The translations under genes and the position numbers were made by a program. A stretch of DNA of 64,000 nucleotides from CAYGSN01 sp964352675. GTDB lineage: Bacteria; Pseudomonadota; Alphaproteobacteria; Micavibrionales; Micavibrionaceae. Under the pieces are notes generated by a model that was given only the letters and a program-made list of their open reading frames with translations, was not told the DNA's origin and did not search any database. The DNA is taken from NCBI GenBank assembly GCA_964352675.1, contig CAYGSN010000012.1, forward strand, positions 1 to 64,000, given 5' to 3'. Position 1 is the stretch's first letter. Every line of letters starts with the position of its first letter. Shown one piece after another: positions 8,841-16,796 of the stretch.

Positions 8841-8870
8841 TTGTAAAAACCGGACTTTTCGGTCTATACT
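8841..8870 (+). promoter_or_regulatory. Probable promoter of mucR
   Basis: TTGTAA (8841-8846) and TATACT (8865-8870) are separated by 18 bases, 36 bases before the mucR ATG. The 170-base gap is strongly AT-rich, as is usual upstream of MucR genes, which often bind such DNA and can autoregulate. Confidence 0.45.
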
Positions 8871-8906
8871 GATAATAGAAAAAACTACGGCGAGAGAGCG
8901 AATATC

Positions 8907-9311
8907 ATGACGGATACGGATCATCGGGAAGAATTACTGGCCTATACCACGGAAATTGTTTCGGCCTATGTCTCCAACAACGCCATGGCGCGGGACGAGG
9001 TTTCGGCGCTGATTGAGACAGTTTTCAAGACGTTGGCTTCTCTGGACGGAGGCGCGGCGAGTGCCGTCGACCGGCCGCAGCCTGCGGTGCCGATCAAGCG
9101 TTCGGTCACGCCGGATCACATTATTTGCCTAGAAGACGGCAAGAAGCTGAAGATGCTCAAGCGCCACCTGAAGACGGCCTATGGTATGAGCCCGGAGGAA
9201 TACCGCGAACGCTGGGGCTTGCCGTCCGATTACCCGATGGTCGCGCCGAATTACGCGAAGCAGCGCAGCCGTCTGGCCAAAGATATCGGGTTGGGCACCA
9301 AGGGGCGTTAG
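8907..9311 (+). CDS. mucR: MucR/Ros family transcriptional regulator
   Basis: DNA-binding regulator of the alphaproteobacterial Ros/MucR family, 134 residues. The conserved C-terminal block is intact (ICLEDGKKLKMLKRHLKTAYGMSPEEYR, then WGLPSDYPMVAPNYA), preceded by a helical N-terminal region of the kind that mediates oligomerisation. Of the four Ros zinc ligands only the first Cys and one His are present (CLED in place of CLEC; HLKTAY in place of HLTTHH), as in zinc-free members described from Mesorhizobium. Targets cannot be told from sequence. It meets a convergent unknown gene with a four-base overlap. Confidence 0.94.
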   Translation: MTDTDHREELLAYTTEIVSAYVSNNAMARDEVSALIETVFKTLASLDGGAASAVDRPQPAVPIKRSVTPDHIICLEDGKKLKMLKRHLKTAYGMSPEEYRERWGLPSDYPMVAPNYAKQRSRLAKDIGLGTKGR

Positions 9312-9718
9312 GCCGGTTGATTCAGGTGCCTCTGCAGGACTTCTGCTACGTTTTCAGCCGTCATGCGGCTTTCCATGGTTATATCATTGATAAGATCAGC
9401 GATTTCTGCTGCAGTCTGGGCGCGATGGTTTGCAGGAAAATCGGGTTCTATGATTTCGGCATTCATGAAGTTCAGAATACCGGCCAAAACAGTTCTCCGG
9501 CAAATTATGCTCAGAGATCTTTCGGAATTTTTTACTGCCTGATTCCTGGGGTCTTTGGTTATACCTAATGCGCCGCCTTCTGAAGTTTTTTGAAGCGCAA
9601 CCACCACCTTTATTCTCTCATGGGCGGCTTGTTCGACTGTCATGTCGCTTTTCCCTGTCGCTGTCTGGAACAGCGTGGTGATGATAGAGTCTATTGTGGT
9701 GTCGCTAATATCTGCCAT
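9308..9718 (-). CDS. Hypothetical protein, 136 aa
   Basis: Not recognised. Soluble, mostly helical, with no signal peptide. The ATG at 9718 is preferred because GGAAGG lies five bases before it; an in-frame TTG seven codons upstream is the alternative. The middle contains a basic stretch (KDPRNQAVKNSERS) followed by a hydrophobic segment (VLAGILNFMN). It shares its last bases with the mucR stop on the other strand. Confidence 0.68.
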   Translation of the reverse strand: MADISDTTIDSIITTLFQTATGKSDMTVEQAAHERIKVVVALQKTSEGGALGITKDPRNQAVKNSERSLSIICRRTVLAGILNFMNAEIIEPDFPANHRAQTAAEIADLINDITMESRMTAENVAEVLQRHLNQPA

Positions 9719-9780
9719 GTCTACCTTCCAAGAATACAAGGTAGAGATTTAAACAAAATTTTTGCTTATGTCAATTTATT

Positions 9781-10659
9781 CTATTGGTTTAGTTCTTTTC
9801 CGCGCCGGATAGCGGCCTGTACGGCGTTCTCTATGATTTTTTCGAATTTGCCGTCCGTCAGTATTTTGAGAGCCGCTTCGGTGGTGCCGCCGGGGCTGGT
9901 GACGTTTTTGCGTAAACTGGCGGCGGGCGTGTCATGATCATTCGCAGCCAGGGCCGCCGCGCCGACAACTGTTTGGCGGGCGAGGAGGGATGCGGTTTCG
10001 GAGTTAAATCCGGCTCTGAGGGCGGCGTTTTGTAAAGCTTCTATGAAATAGAACAGATAGGCCGGGCCGCTGCCCGCCACGGCGGTGATGGCATCCATCA
10101 GGGCTTCATCGGAAACCCAGAGAAATTCGCCGGCGGAGGCAAAGAGGTCTTCAGTAATTTTTTTGTGATCGGGGGTAATATCAGATGTCGCGAACGCGCC
10201 GGTCATGGATTGCCCGATCAGGGCAGGAGTGTTGGGCATGGCGCGGACGATTGGCCAGAAATGGCCAATAACGTTTTGGATTTTCCTGGTGCCCACCCCG
10301 GCCATGATGGAAACGATCAGCGCTTCTTTTTTCAGGTCTTTGGCCAGATCCGCGCAGACCTCTTCGAACATTTGCGGCTTCACGGCTATGATCAGGACAT
10401 CCGCATCGTTTAAAGCCTTGGTGCAATCAGGGGCATCCCCACTTCCTTCTTTGTCATACCTTACATAATGTAGGTTAGGTGGAGGGAGGTGCCCCTCGTT
10501 TGTATCCGAAGACGAGAGAGCGGCAAGAAAATCTTTAGGGAACGGTGTTGGTTTAAGCACATGATATCGTGCATAAATTTTGGAATTCATGAAGGCGCTT
10601 AGGAGCGCCCGCCCCATATTGCCGCAGCCGATAAAGGTGATGTTCAGGGGCGCGGCCAT
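9781..10659 (-). CDS. proC: Pyrroline-5-carboxylate reductase
   Basis: Last step of proline synthesis: reduces pyrroline-5-carboxylate with NAD(P)H. The Rossmann loop is FIGCGNMGRALL (residues 9-20), followed by VKPQ, a signature block with AVAGSGPAYLF and the C-terminal TSPGGTTEAAL. Between the first Rossmann strands and the VKPQ loop the protein is about 20 residues longer than E. coli ProC. That extra segment (residues about 55-77, rich in P, G, Y, D) coincides with a 66-base imperfect palindrome. The reading frame is intact, so the enzyme is probably functional. Confidence 0.95.
   Translation of the reverse strand: MAAPLNITFIGCGNMGRALLSAFMNSKIYARYHVLKPTPFPKDFLAALSSSDTNEGHLPPPNLHYVRYDKEGSGDAPDCTKALNDADVLIIAVKPQMFEEVCADLAKDLKKEALIVSIMAGVGTRKIQNVIGHFWPIVRAMPNTPALIGQSMTGAFATSDITPDHKKITEDLFASAGEFLWVSDEALMDAITAVAGSGPAYLFYFIEALQNAALRAGFNSETASLLARQTVVGAAALAANDHDTPAASLRKNVTSPGGTTEAALKILTDGKFEKIIENAVQAAIRRGKELNQ
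10430..10495. repeat. 66-bp imperfect palindromic element inserted in frame within proC
   Basis: The ends GGGGCA (10430-10435) and TGCCCC (10490-10495) are exact complements. The flanking arms are C-rich on the left and G-rich on the right, and pair imperfectly. The centre folds as ACC, TAC, loop ATAAT, GTA, GGT (10458-10475). The length is exactly 22 codons and corresponds to residues absent from E. coli ProC. This is the behaviour of Rickettsia-type palindromic elements, which insert in frame in genes. No second copy was noticed in this window. Confidence 0.55.
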
Positions 10660-10669
10660 TGTATTCCCT

Positions 10670-11179
10670 TTAAGATTCGCCGCGTGTTTCCATCAAAGCG
10701 AGGCTGAGGCTCTGTGTATCGGGATATTGTGATTTGCTGAGCAGGTAAAAAGCTGCAAAGTTCCGTTCACACTGGGCCATAGAGATATCAACCAGATCCT
10801 CGATATGCTCGTGATTGATCAGTTGATCGAGCCCGCGGAACAGGCAGGTGTGGCGGAAACTGGGTATTCCCGTGTCTTTCGGGATGTCAAAATGCCCCAT
10901 CCAGAGGCTTTCATTCAGGGCCATCAGAACCTCGGCGGCCATTTTGAAGTTCTTCTTCTCGATGACCAGGTCGTACTGACAGCAGAATTGCAGCGCGTTC
11001 ATTTCCTCCTGCCAGATAAAAAATACACGGTAATCGCAAGCACGGCCCTTGACCTGAACGATCAGCTCATCCTCGCCCATGCGGTTAAAGGCCCAGTCGT
11101 GGGAGAGCAGGACCTCTTCCACGTGGTCCAGGGGGTTTTCGCGGCGGCCGAAATCGCCATTATCCAGTTCGAGGCTCAT
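10670..11179 (-). CDS. YbjN domain-containing protein
   Basis: A 169-residue member of the YbjN family, which shares a fold with type III secretion chaperones. Visible traits are the early VEEVLLSHDWAFNRMGEDELIVQV segment and the later LNESLWMGHFDIPKDTGIPSFRHT block typical of alphaproteobacterial members. Function is unclear; YbjN in enterics affects motility and stress phenotypes. Its start overlaps the stop of the upstream ubiK-like gene by one base, and proC follows 10 bases after its stop, so the three genes form a minus-strand operon. Confidence 0.88.
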   Translation of the reverse strand: MSLELDNGDFGRRENPLDHVEEVLLSHDWAFNRMGEDELIVQVKGRACDYRVFFIWQEEMNALQFCCQYDLVIEKKNFKMAAEVLMALNESLWMGHFDIPKDTGIPSFRHTCLFRGLDQLINHEHIEDLVDISMAQCERNFAAFYLLSKSQYPDTQSLSLALMETRGES

Positions 11180-11427
11180 TACTTTTTCTTCTTTGCTTTT
11201 TCAAGGGATTCTATGCGCGCCTTGAGATCTTCACATTGACGGCGCGTTTCGATTAGCACGGCTTCCAGCCGCTCAAAGTCTTCGCGCGGGACCAGATCCA
11301 TACGCTGGGCAAGGTCATCAATCCGGCTTTGGATATCACCGCGAATCTGGTTGCGCACACCGCTGAGGATGCTCACACCGCCGCCTGCAACTTTTGCAAT
11401 ATCGTCGAGAATTTTCTCTGCGCCCAT
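11179..11427 (-). CDS. ubiK: UbiK/BMFP family accessory protein
   Basis: Small coiled-coil protein (82 residues) of the BMFP/YqiC family. In E. coli this family (UbiK) supports late ubiquinone synthesis and membrane-lipid contact. The N-terminus holds the family motif ILDDIAKVAGGGVSIL, followed by a heptad-rich C-terminal coiled coil ending in lysines. The ATG at 11427 is preferred over the adjacent GTG at 11430 because of the AAGGAA site. It is the first gene of the ubiK-ybjN-proC run. Confidence 0.85.
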   Translation of the reverse strand: MGAEKILDDIAKVAGGGVSILSGVRNQIRGDIQSRIDDLAQRMDLVPREDFERLEAVLIETRRQCEDLKARIESLEKAKKKK

Positions 11428-11580
11428 CACGTATTTCCTTGCTATAGGGTGGTTAGTTATCAGTGAAAAAGGTTAATTTCAATCCCTATTTATGGATGTT
11501 TTTGCGGCATTGTGGATGAATTATTTATGCTGCCTGCCTTTACACTAGACAGCGCAGGTTTGCAGTGGAATAAAGCAGGT

Positions 11581-12381
11581 ATGGCATTTGATTTCCCCGA
11601 GATAGATCCTGTTGCGTTTTCCCTTGGCCCGTTTGGTGTGCGCTGGTACGCGCTGGCTTATATTGCCGGAATTTTGCTGGGCTGGCGCTATGCGCTGCAT
11701 CTTGTTGGCTGGGACGATAAGAAACGCCCGAATGAGACAGATATAGAGGATTTTATATCATGGGCGATTGTGGGTGTTATTCTGGGCGGCCGGCTAGGCT
11801 ATGTCCTGTTCTATAATTTTGATTTTTATGCTGAGAATCCACTGGATGCCTTTAAGGTCTGGGAAGGCGGCATGGCCTTTCATGGTGGAATATTGGGCAT
11901 TATCGGCGCTATGGCTCTGTTTTCAAGGCTGAAGGGCGTGCCGTTTTTACGTCTCACCGATATTGTGGCCTGCGCCGCGCCAATCGGGCTGTTTTTTGGG
12001 CGGATTGCGAATTTCATCAATGGCGAACTCTATGGCCGGGTCAGCGATGTGCCCTGGGCGGTGAAATTCCCGGCGGGCGGATATGTGCCGCGCCACCCCA
12101 GCCAGCTTTATGAGGCGCTGCTGGAGGGCGTCGTTCTGTTTATTCTGTTGTGGGCGCTGAGTCGCCGGGAGAGCCTGCGTGAGTGCCCCGGAGTTCTGTC
12201 GGCTATTTTCCTGATCGGATATGGCGCGGCGCGCTTTACGGTTGAGTTTTTTCGTCAGCCCGATGCACAAATCGGTTTTTTGTCGGGTGGGTTCTCCATG
12301 GGGCAGGTCTTGTGTCTGCCGATGATACTGGCCGGTGTGGGCCTCATTGCTTATGCCAGACGCAATGGCCAATCCGCTTAA
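11581..12381 (+). CDS. lgt: Prolipoprotein diacylglyceryl transferase
   Basis: Transfers diacylglycerol from phosphatidylglycerol to the lipobox cysteine of prolipoproteins; inner-membrane enzyme. The signature region is GRIANFINGELYGR, preceded by the HGG motif (AFHGGILG) and followed by RHPSQLYEA. The frame opens at 11512 (GTG) with another ATG at 11527. I place the start at 11581 because the family begins with the FPEIDPVAFSLGP segment, giving 266 residues. Ribosome sites are weak for all three. The 3' end overlaps the next gene by 17 bases. Confidence 0.94.
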   Translation: MAFDFPEIDPVAFSLGPFGVRWYALAYIAGILLGWRYALHLVGWDDKKRPNETDIEDFISWAIVGVILGGRLGYVLFYNFDFYAENPLDAFKVWEGGMAFHGGILGIIGAMALFSRLKGVPFLRLTDIVACAAPIGLFFGRIANFINGELYGRVSDVPWAVKFPAGGYVPRHPSQLYEALLEGVVLFILLWALSRRESLRECPGVLSAIFLIGYGAARFTVEFFRQPDAQIGFLSGGFSMGQVLCLPMILAGVGLIAYARRNGQSA

Positions 12382-13465
12382 AGAAATAATTGTGCAGAGC
12401 ATCCGTGAGAACGGCCCGATGCGGCTGGATGAATTTATGGCTCTGGCTCTGGCGCACCCTGTTCACGGCTATTACAAAAAGGCGGACCCGTTGGGCGCGG
12501 CGGGAGATTTCACCACTGCGCCGGAGATTTCACAGATGTTCGGCGAGATGATTGGCGCATGGGTGGCGGATTGCTGGATGCGGATGGGTCTGCCGCAGCG
12601 GTTTATCTTGCTGGAATGCGGGCCGGGCAGGGGCACACTGATGGCCGATATCATGCGGGCAATTAAGGGGGTGCATGGGATAGATGCGGCCTGCGATATC
12701 CATTTGCTGGAAACCAGCCCGGTTCTGCGGGAGAAGCAGGCGCAGGCGCTGGATAGGTTTGAGGTGGCGTTTCATGATGGGCTGGAGAGCATTCCCGATG
12801 GTGCGCCGATTATTCTGGTCGGCAATGAATTTCTGGATGCCCTGCCTTTCCGGCAGTTTGAGAAAACCCCGGAAGGATGGGAAGAAAATTGCCTTGTGCT
12901 TGGACCGGATGACGCACTGGTCATCACCCCTCAGTGCATTTCACACAATACAAACAAGAAAGCAAGGGGGGGCGTATCTTCGGGCATGCAAGAGAGGCTT
13001 CTGGAGTTTGGCTTAAAAGCAAAGACGGGAGATATATTCGAAGTCTCGCCGGAGCGTGAGGCGTTTGTCGTGGCTCTGGCCAGAAGGTTGAAGGTACAAG
13101 GAGGTGCTGCGCTGCTGATCGATTACGGCCATGAGACAAGCGGCTTTGGCGATACGTTTCAGGCGGTCTACAAACACAAATATTGCGGCGTGCTGGAGCA
13201 TGTCGGCGATGCGGATTTGACCTCGCATGTGGATTTTGAGGCGCTGGCACTTGCGGCGCGGGATGAGGGGGTGCAGGCTGTAAAAATTATGGAGCAGGGG
13301 GTGTTTTTGAAGTCCCTGGGTATTGATCTGCGGGCGCAGGCGCTGGCGGTCAAGGCCAATGACGATCAACGACGGGGTTTATCTTCGGCCTTGCATCGCC
13401 TCACGCATCCTGATGAAATGGGGCGATTGTTTAAGGTTATGATGATGGAGTGCCTGTTGCCATGA
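12365..13465 (+). CDS. SAM-dependent methyltransferase, NDUFAF7/MidA-like
   Basis: Class I methyltransferase of the family that includes mitochondrial NDUFAF7, which methylates an arginine of a complex I subunit. The N-terminal motif AHPVHGYYKK and the diagnostic AAGDFTTAPEISQMFGE are both present, as is the SAM-binding LLECGPGRGTLMADI and the later LIDYGHETSGFGDTFQ. It is 366 residues from the ATG at 12365, inside the lgt 3' end. The stop overlaps the pgeF start (ATGA). The lgt-methyltransferase-pgeF order is conserved in many alphaproteobacteria. Confidence 0.92.
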   Translation: MANPLKEIIVQSIRENGPMRLDEFMALALAHPVHGYYKKADPLGAAGDFTTAPEISQMFGEMIGAWVADCWMRMGLPQRFILLECGPGRGTLMADIMRAIKGVHGIDAACDIHLLETSPVLREKQAQALDRFEVAFHDGLESIPDGAPIILVGNEFLDALPFRQFEKTPEGWEENCLVLGPDDALVITPQCISHNTNKKARGGVSSGMQERLLEFGLKAKTGDIFEVSPEREAFVVALARRLKVQGGAALLIDYGHETSGFGDTFQAVYKHKYCGVLEHVGDADLTSHVDFEALALAARDEGVQAVKIMEQGVFLKSLGIDLRAQALAVKANDDQRRGLSSALHRLTHPDEMGRLFKVMMMECLLP

Positions 13466-14241
13466 AAATCCGTGTTTTCCAGTCACAAGGAGGGTTTGAC
13501 AGTGATGTCGTTGCGCATGGGTTTTTCGGACGGCAAGGCGGTGTGAGCAAGGGAATTTACGAGTCGCTGAATTGCGGAATCGGCTCTGATGATGCGCCGG
13601 AGAATGTAGCGGAAAACCGCAAGCGGGTGTGTGAAGCCATCGGAGCGGAACCTGAAAACCTCCTCAGTCTTTATCAGGTTCACGGCAGCGCATGCCTGAA
13701 GGTGGAAGCGGCATGGACGCAGGACAACAGGCCCGAAGCTGATGCGTATGTGACGCGCATGCCTGGCCTGGCGCTGGGGGTTTTGACGGCGGATTGTGCC
13801 CCGGTTTTGTTTTACGGCAGAAGTGCGGACGGCCCGGTGATCGGCGCGGCGCATGCGGGCTGGAAAGGTGCGCTGGGCAGCGTTCTGGAGAATACTTTGC
13901 AGGCTATGCGGGAGTTGGGCGCGGAGCATATCCATGCCAGTATCGGCCCGTGCATTCAAAAGCGATCCTATGAGGTGTCGCTGGATTTTTACGAGAATTT
14001 CTGCCGCACGGATGAGAATTCCGAGCGGTTCTTCGGCGGATCTCGCAAGAGCGGGCGCTTTATATTCGACCTGCCGGGATATTGTGCCGGGCGCCTGGGA
14101 CTTGCGGGGGTCGGGGATGTCTTACTCTTCAAGGATGATACCTATTCACAGGAACATGCGTATTTCAGCTATCGCCGCGCCACACACCGCTCAGAGCCGG
14201 ATTACGGGCGGCAAATCTCGGTCATCATGATAAAGCCGTGA
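13462..14241 (+). CDS. pgeF: Peptidoglycan editing factor PgeF (laccase-domain, YfiH family)
   Basis: Multicopper-oxidase-like single-domain protein, 259 residues. The metal site residues are seen in YQVHG, LTADCAPVLF and AAHAGWKGAL. Members have been reported as purine nucleosidase or phosphorylase-type enzymes, and in E. coli PgeF prevents mis-incorporation of serine into peptidoglycan precursors. The ATG at 13462 overlaps the methyltransferase stop; an upstream GTG at 13450 is possible but less likely. Confidence 0.93.
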   Translation: MKIRVFQSQGGFDSDVVAHGFFGRQGGVSKGIYESLNCGIGSDDAPENVAENRKRVCEAIGAEPENLLSLYQVHGSACLKVEAAWTQDNRPEADAYVTRMPGLALGVLTADCAPVLFYGRSADGPVIGAAHAGWKGALGSVLENTLQAMRELGAEHIHASIGPCIQKRSYEVSLDFYENFCRTDENSERFFGGSRKSGRFIFDLPGYCAGRLGLAGVGDVLLFKDDTYSQEHAYFSYRRATHRSEPDYGRQISVIMIKP

Positions 14242-14259
14242 GCACTTGCGGAAAAGTGG

Positions 14260-14289
14260 TTGATTTTAATATCAGGTTTTCCTTATAGT
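14260..14289 (+). promoter_or_regulatory. Probable promoter of prs
   Basis: TTGATT (14260-14265) and TATAGT (14284-14289) with an 18-base spacer lie 60 bases before the prs ATG in an otherwise gene-free gap. Confidence 0.5.
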
Positions 14290-14348
14290 GCGTATGCGCC
14301 CGTGGGGGAAACATACAATACGCAATCTATGGCCGGGTAGACGCAAAC

Positions 14349-15284
14349 ATGAAGCTGATTTCAGGAAATTCAAACAGAGCGCTTTCTGAAGCGATTTCCG
14401 CCTATCTGGATATCCCCCTGACACAAGCCACCGTCAAAAGTTTTGCCGATAACGAGGTTTTTGTTGAGATTATGGAGAATGTCCGTGGTCAGGACTGCTT
14501 TTTTATCCAGCCTACATCTTACCCCGCCAATGACCATTTGATGGAATTATTGATCGCTATGGATGCGCTGCGCCGTGGTTCTGCGCGCAGGATTACAGCG
14601 GTCATCCCATATTTTGGCTATGCGCGTCAGGATCGTAAAACTGGTGGGCGTACACCGATTTCCGCCAAGTTGGTGGCGAATTTGATTACAGCCGCCGGCG
14701 CAGACCGGGTTTTGACGATGGAGTTGCATGCCGGGCAGATTCAGGGGTTTTTTGATATTCCGGTGGATAATTTGATCTCTGCGCCCGTATTTGTGCCGCA
14801 GATTAAGGAGCGCTTTAATGGCGACCAATTATGCCTGGTTTCGCCCGATGTGGGTGGTGTGGTGCGCGCTCGTGCGCTTGCTAAACGAATTGATGCCGAT
14901 CTGGCCATCATTGATAAACGCCGTGAAAAGGCCGGTGTGTCCGAGGTGATGCATGTCATCGGGGATGTTAAGGACAAGGTTTGTATCCTGGTCGATGACA
15001 TGGTGGATAGTGGCGGAACGCTGTGTAATGCGGCAGAGGCGCTTGAGGCTAAGGGTGCGAAAGAGGTTCATGCCTATGTTGTGCATGGCGTGCTGTCCGG
15101 TGGAGCGGTGGCGCGCGTGGCCAATTCCTGCCTGAAGAGCCTTGTGACAACCGATACGATCGCGGCGACCGAAGCCGTTCAGAATGCCCCGAATATTGAA
15201 CAACTCTCTGTAGCGCATCTGATTGGCGAGGCCATCCGCCGGATTGCGGAAGAACGCTCGATCTCGGCATTGTTTAAGACGTAA
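14349..15284 (+). CDS. prs: Ribose-phosphate pyrophosphokinase
   Basis: Makes PRPP from ribose-5-phosphate and ATP for nucleotide, histidine, tryptophan and NAD synthesis. It is 311 residues. The catalytic flexible-loop region follows YFGYARQDRK, the signature is ELHAGQIQGFFD, and the PRPP-binding loop is VDDMVDSGGTL. It is the first gene of a prs-rplY-pth-ychF run, a common alphaproteobacterial arrangement. Confidence 0.97.
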   Translation: MKLISGNSNRALSEAISAYLDIPLTQATVKSFADNEVFVEIMENVRGQDCFFIQPTSYPANDHLMELLIAMDALRRGSARRITAVIPYFGYARQDRKTGGRTPISAKLVANLITAAGADRVLTMELHAGQIQGFFDIPVDNLISAPVFVPQIKERFNGDQLCLVSPDVGGVVRARALAKRIDADLAIIDKRREKAGVSEVMHVIGDVKDKVCILVDDMVDSGGTLCNAAEALEAKGAKEVHAYVVHGVLSGGAVARVANSCLKSLVTTDTIAATEAVQNAPNIEQLSVAHLIGEAIRRIAEERSISALFKT

Positions 15285-15297
15285 CAGCATTATTTCC

Positions 15298-15327
15298 TTG
15301 AAAAATCCGCTCAATTTTGCTTTATAG
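15298..15327 (+). promoter_or_regulatory. Possible promoter of rplY
   Basis: TTGAAA (15298-15303) and TTATAG (15322-15327), 18 bases apart, in the gap between prs and rplY. The -10 is shared in character with the prs promoter (TTATAG). The -10 is only moderate. Confidence 0.35.
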
Positions 15328-15392
15328 GGCCGTTAATGATGGGCGAGCACCCCTGGAGGCTGGTCCGTAACCCAAAACAAAGGAATTTGGAT

Positions 15393-16073
15393 ATGTCTAA
15401 GAACTATGCGTTGCAAGCGAATGCAAGGGAGCGTGCCGGTAAGGGGGTCGCGCGAGCTTTGCGTCGTGAAAGCAAAACACCAGCCGTAATTTACGGCGAC
15501 CATAAGGAACCTATTTCCATCGCAATCGATACGAATACGGTGAATGTGGAGTACAACAAGGGTCATATGTTTACAACATTATGCGATCTGGATGTTGAAG
15601 GGCAGAAGCACACTGTGCTGGCCCGTGATGTTCAGTTGCACCCTGTAACTGACAATGTTCTGCATGTTGATTTTCTGCGCGTAACGCCGAAAACCAAGAT
15701 TGCTGTGAATGTTCCTGTTCACTTTATCAACGAAGAGAAATCTCCCGGCCTGCATAACAAGGGTATTTTGAGCGTTATTCGTTATCAGGTTGAGTTGATG
15801 TGTTCGGCGGTCAATATCCCTGAATATATCGAGGTGGATCTGGAAGGCAAGGAGCAAGGCGACAGCGTGCGTATCAGCGATGCGAAGATGCCGGAAGGCT
15901 CCAAGCCGGTTATTGATAACCGCGATTTCGCGATTGCCAATATTCTTGAGCCGCGCAAGATCGAAGTTGAGGAAGAGGCTCCTGCGGAGGGTGCTGAAGG
16001 CGCTGAAGGTGCCGCTGAAGGCGAAGGCGGTGAAGCCGGAGCCGAAGGCGAAGACGCCAAGGCCGAAGAATAA
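15393..16073 (+). CDS. rplY: Ribosomal protein bL25 (Ctc/TL5 type)
   Basis: 5S rRNA-binding ribosomal protein of the long Ctc form. The N-terminal L25 domain (residues 1-95; ARERAGKGVARALRRE, AVIYG) is followed by the C-terminal beta domain (about 96-190). It ends in an acidic low-complexity tail of Glu, Gly and Ala (residues 195-226). The ATG at 15393 with AAGGA upstream is the evident start; the open frame extends 19 codons further 5' without family similarity. It sits between prs and pth as usual. Confidence 0.95.
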   Translation: MSKNYALQANARERAGKGVARALRRESKTPAVIYGDHKEPISIAIDTNTVNVEYNKGHMFTTLCDLDVEGQKHTVLARDVQLHPVTDNVLHVDFLRVTPKTKIAVNVPVHFINEEKSPGLHNKGILSVIRYQVELMCSAVNIPEYIEVDLEGKEQGDSVRISDAKMPEGSKPVIDNRDFAIANILEPRKIEVEEEAPAEGAEGAEGAAEGEGGEAGAEGEDAKAEE

Positions 16074-16211
16074 GTTTTTTAACCGCGACGTGCGCAACGA
16101 GCACTACGGATCCCTCGGAATTGACGTTTCTTGATAAATTCGTTGTGTTTCGGGCGTGTGTTGCGGTTAATGTCTTTTATGTTTTCATTTTTTAAAAAGA
16201 AGGCCGATGAT

Positions 16212-16781
16212 ATGTGGCTTTTGGTCGGTTTGGGCAATCCCGGAGAGAAATATGCCGGCCACCGGCATAATGTCGGGTTTATGGCTGTGGACCAGATTTC
16301 CGGCACCTATAGCTTCCCTGATTATAAATCCAAGTTTCAGGGTCTGTATTCCGAAGTGATGATTGGCGGGGAGAAGGTGGCCTTGCTCAAACCGCTGACC
16401 TTTATGAATGAATCCGGCCAATCGATTGGCAAGCTGGCTAAGTTTTTTAAAATCCCGCCGGAGCGAATCATTGTGTTTCACGATGAACTGGACCTGGAGC
16501 CGGGAAAAATCCGCATTAAGATGGGCGGCGGGGTGGCCGGGCATAACGGCTTGAAATCCGCACGCGCGCATCTGGGCACCGAAGATTTTTTGCGGGTACG
16601 GATTGGTATAGGCCATCCGGGCGATAAGAACAGGGTGAGCAATTATGTGCTGAGTGATTTTTCAAAGGCCGATCAAAAATGGCTGGATGATGTTCTTCCA
16701 GCATTGGCGGATCATATTGCGTTTTTGCTGCAGGGGAATGAGAGCGATTTCATGACCCGCGTGGCGGAGAGTTCCAAATAA
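16212..16781 (+). CDS. pth: Peptidyl-tRNA hydrolase
   Basis: Recycles peptidyl-tRNA released from stalled ribosomes. Key residues are visible: the Asn in VGLGNPGEKY, the catalytic His in HRHNVGF, and the Asp in VFHDELDLEPG. The start at 16212 gives the canonical MWLLVGLGNPG N-terminus and 189 residues, with AAGAAGG just upstream. The frame is open further 5' (ATGs at 16170 and 16179), which would add a lysine-rich leader not seen in the family. Confidence 0.95.
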   Translation: MWLLVGLGNPGEKYAGHRHNVGFMAVDQISGTYSFPDYKSKFQGLYSEVMIGGEKVALLKPLTFMNESGQSIGKLAKFFKIPPERIIVFHDELDLEPGKIRIKMGGGVAGHNGLKSARAHLGTEDFLRVRIGIGHPGDKNRVSNYVLSDFSKADQKWLDDVLPALADHIAFLLQGNESDFMTRVAESSK

Positions 16782-16796
16782 AAAGGATGGTAGGAA

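Noticed and set aside
12930..12990. Possible second in-frame palindromic insert in the NDUFAF7-like methyltransferase
   Set aside because: There is a C-rich and a G-rich end but no consistent pairing, and the protein length fits the family without an insert.
15970..16073. Repetitive GAAGGCG-type units resembling a short tandem array
   Set aside because: They encode the Glu/Gly/Ala tail of ribosomal protein bL25, a normal feature of the long form; no spacers or equal-length repeats as in CRISPR.
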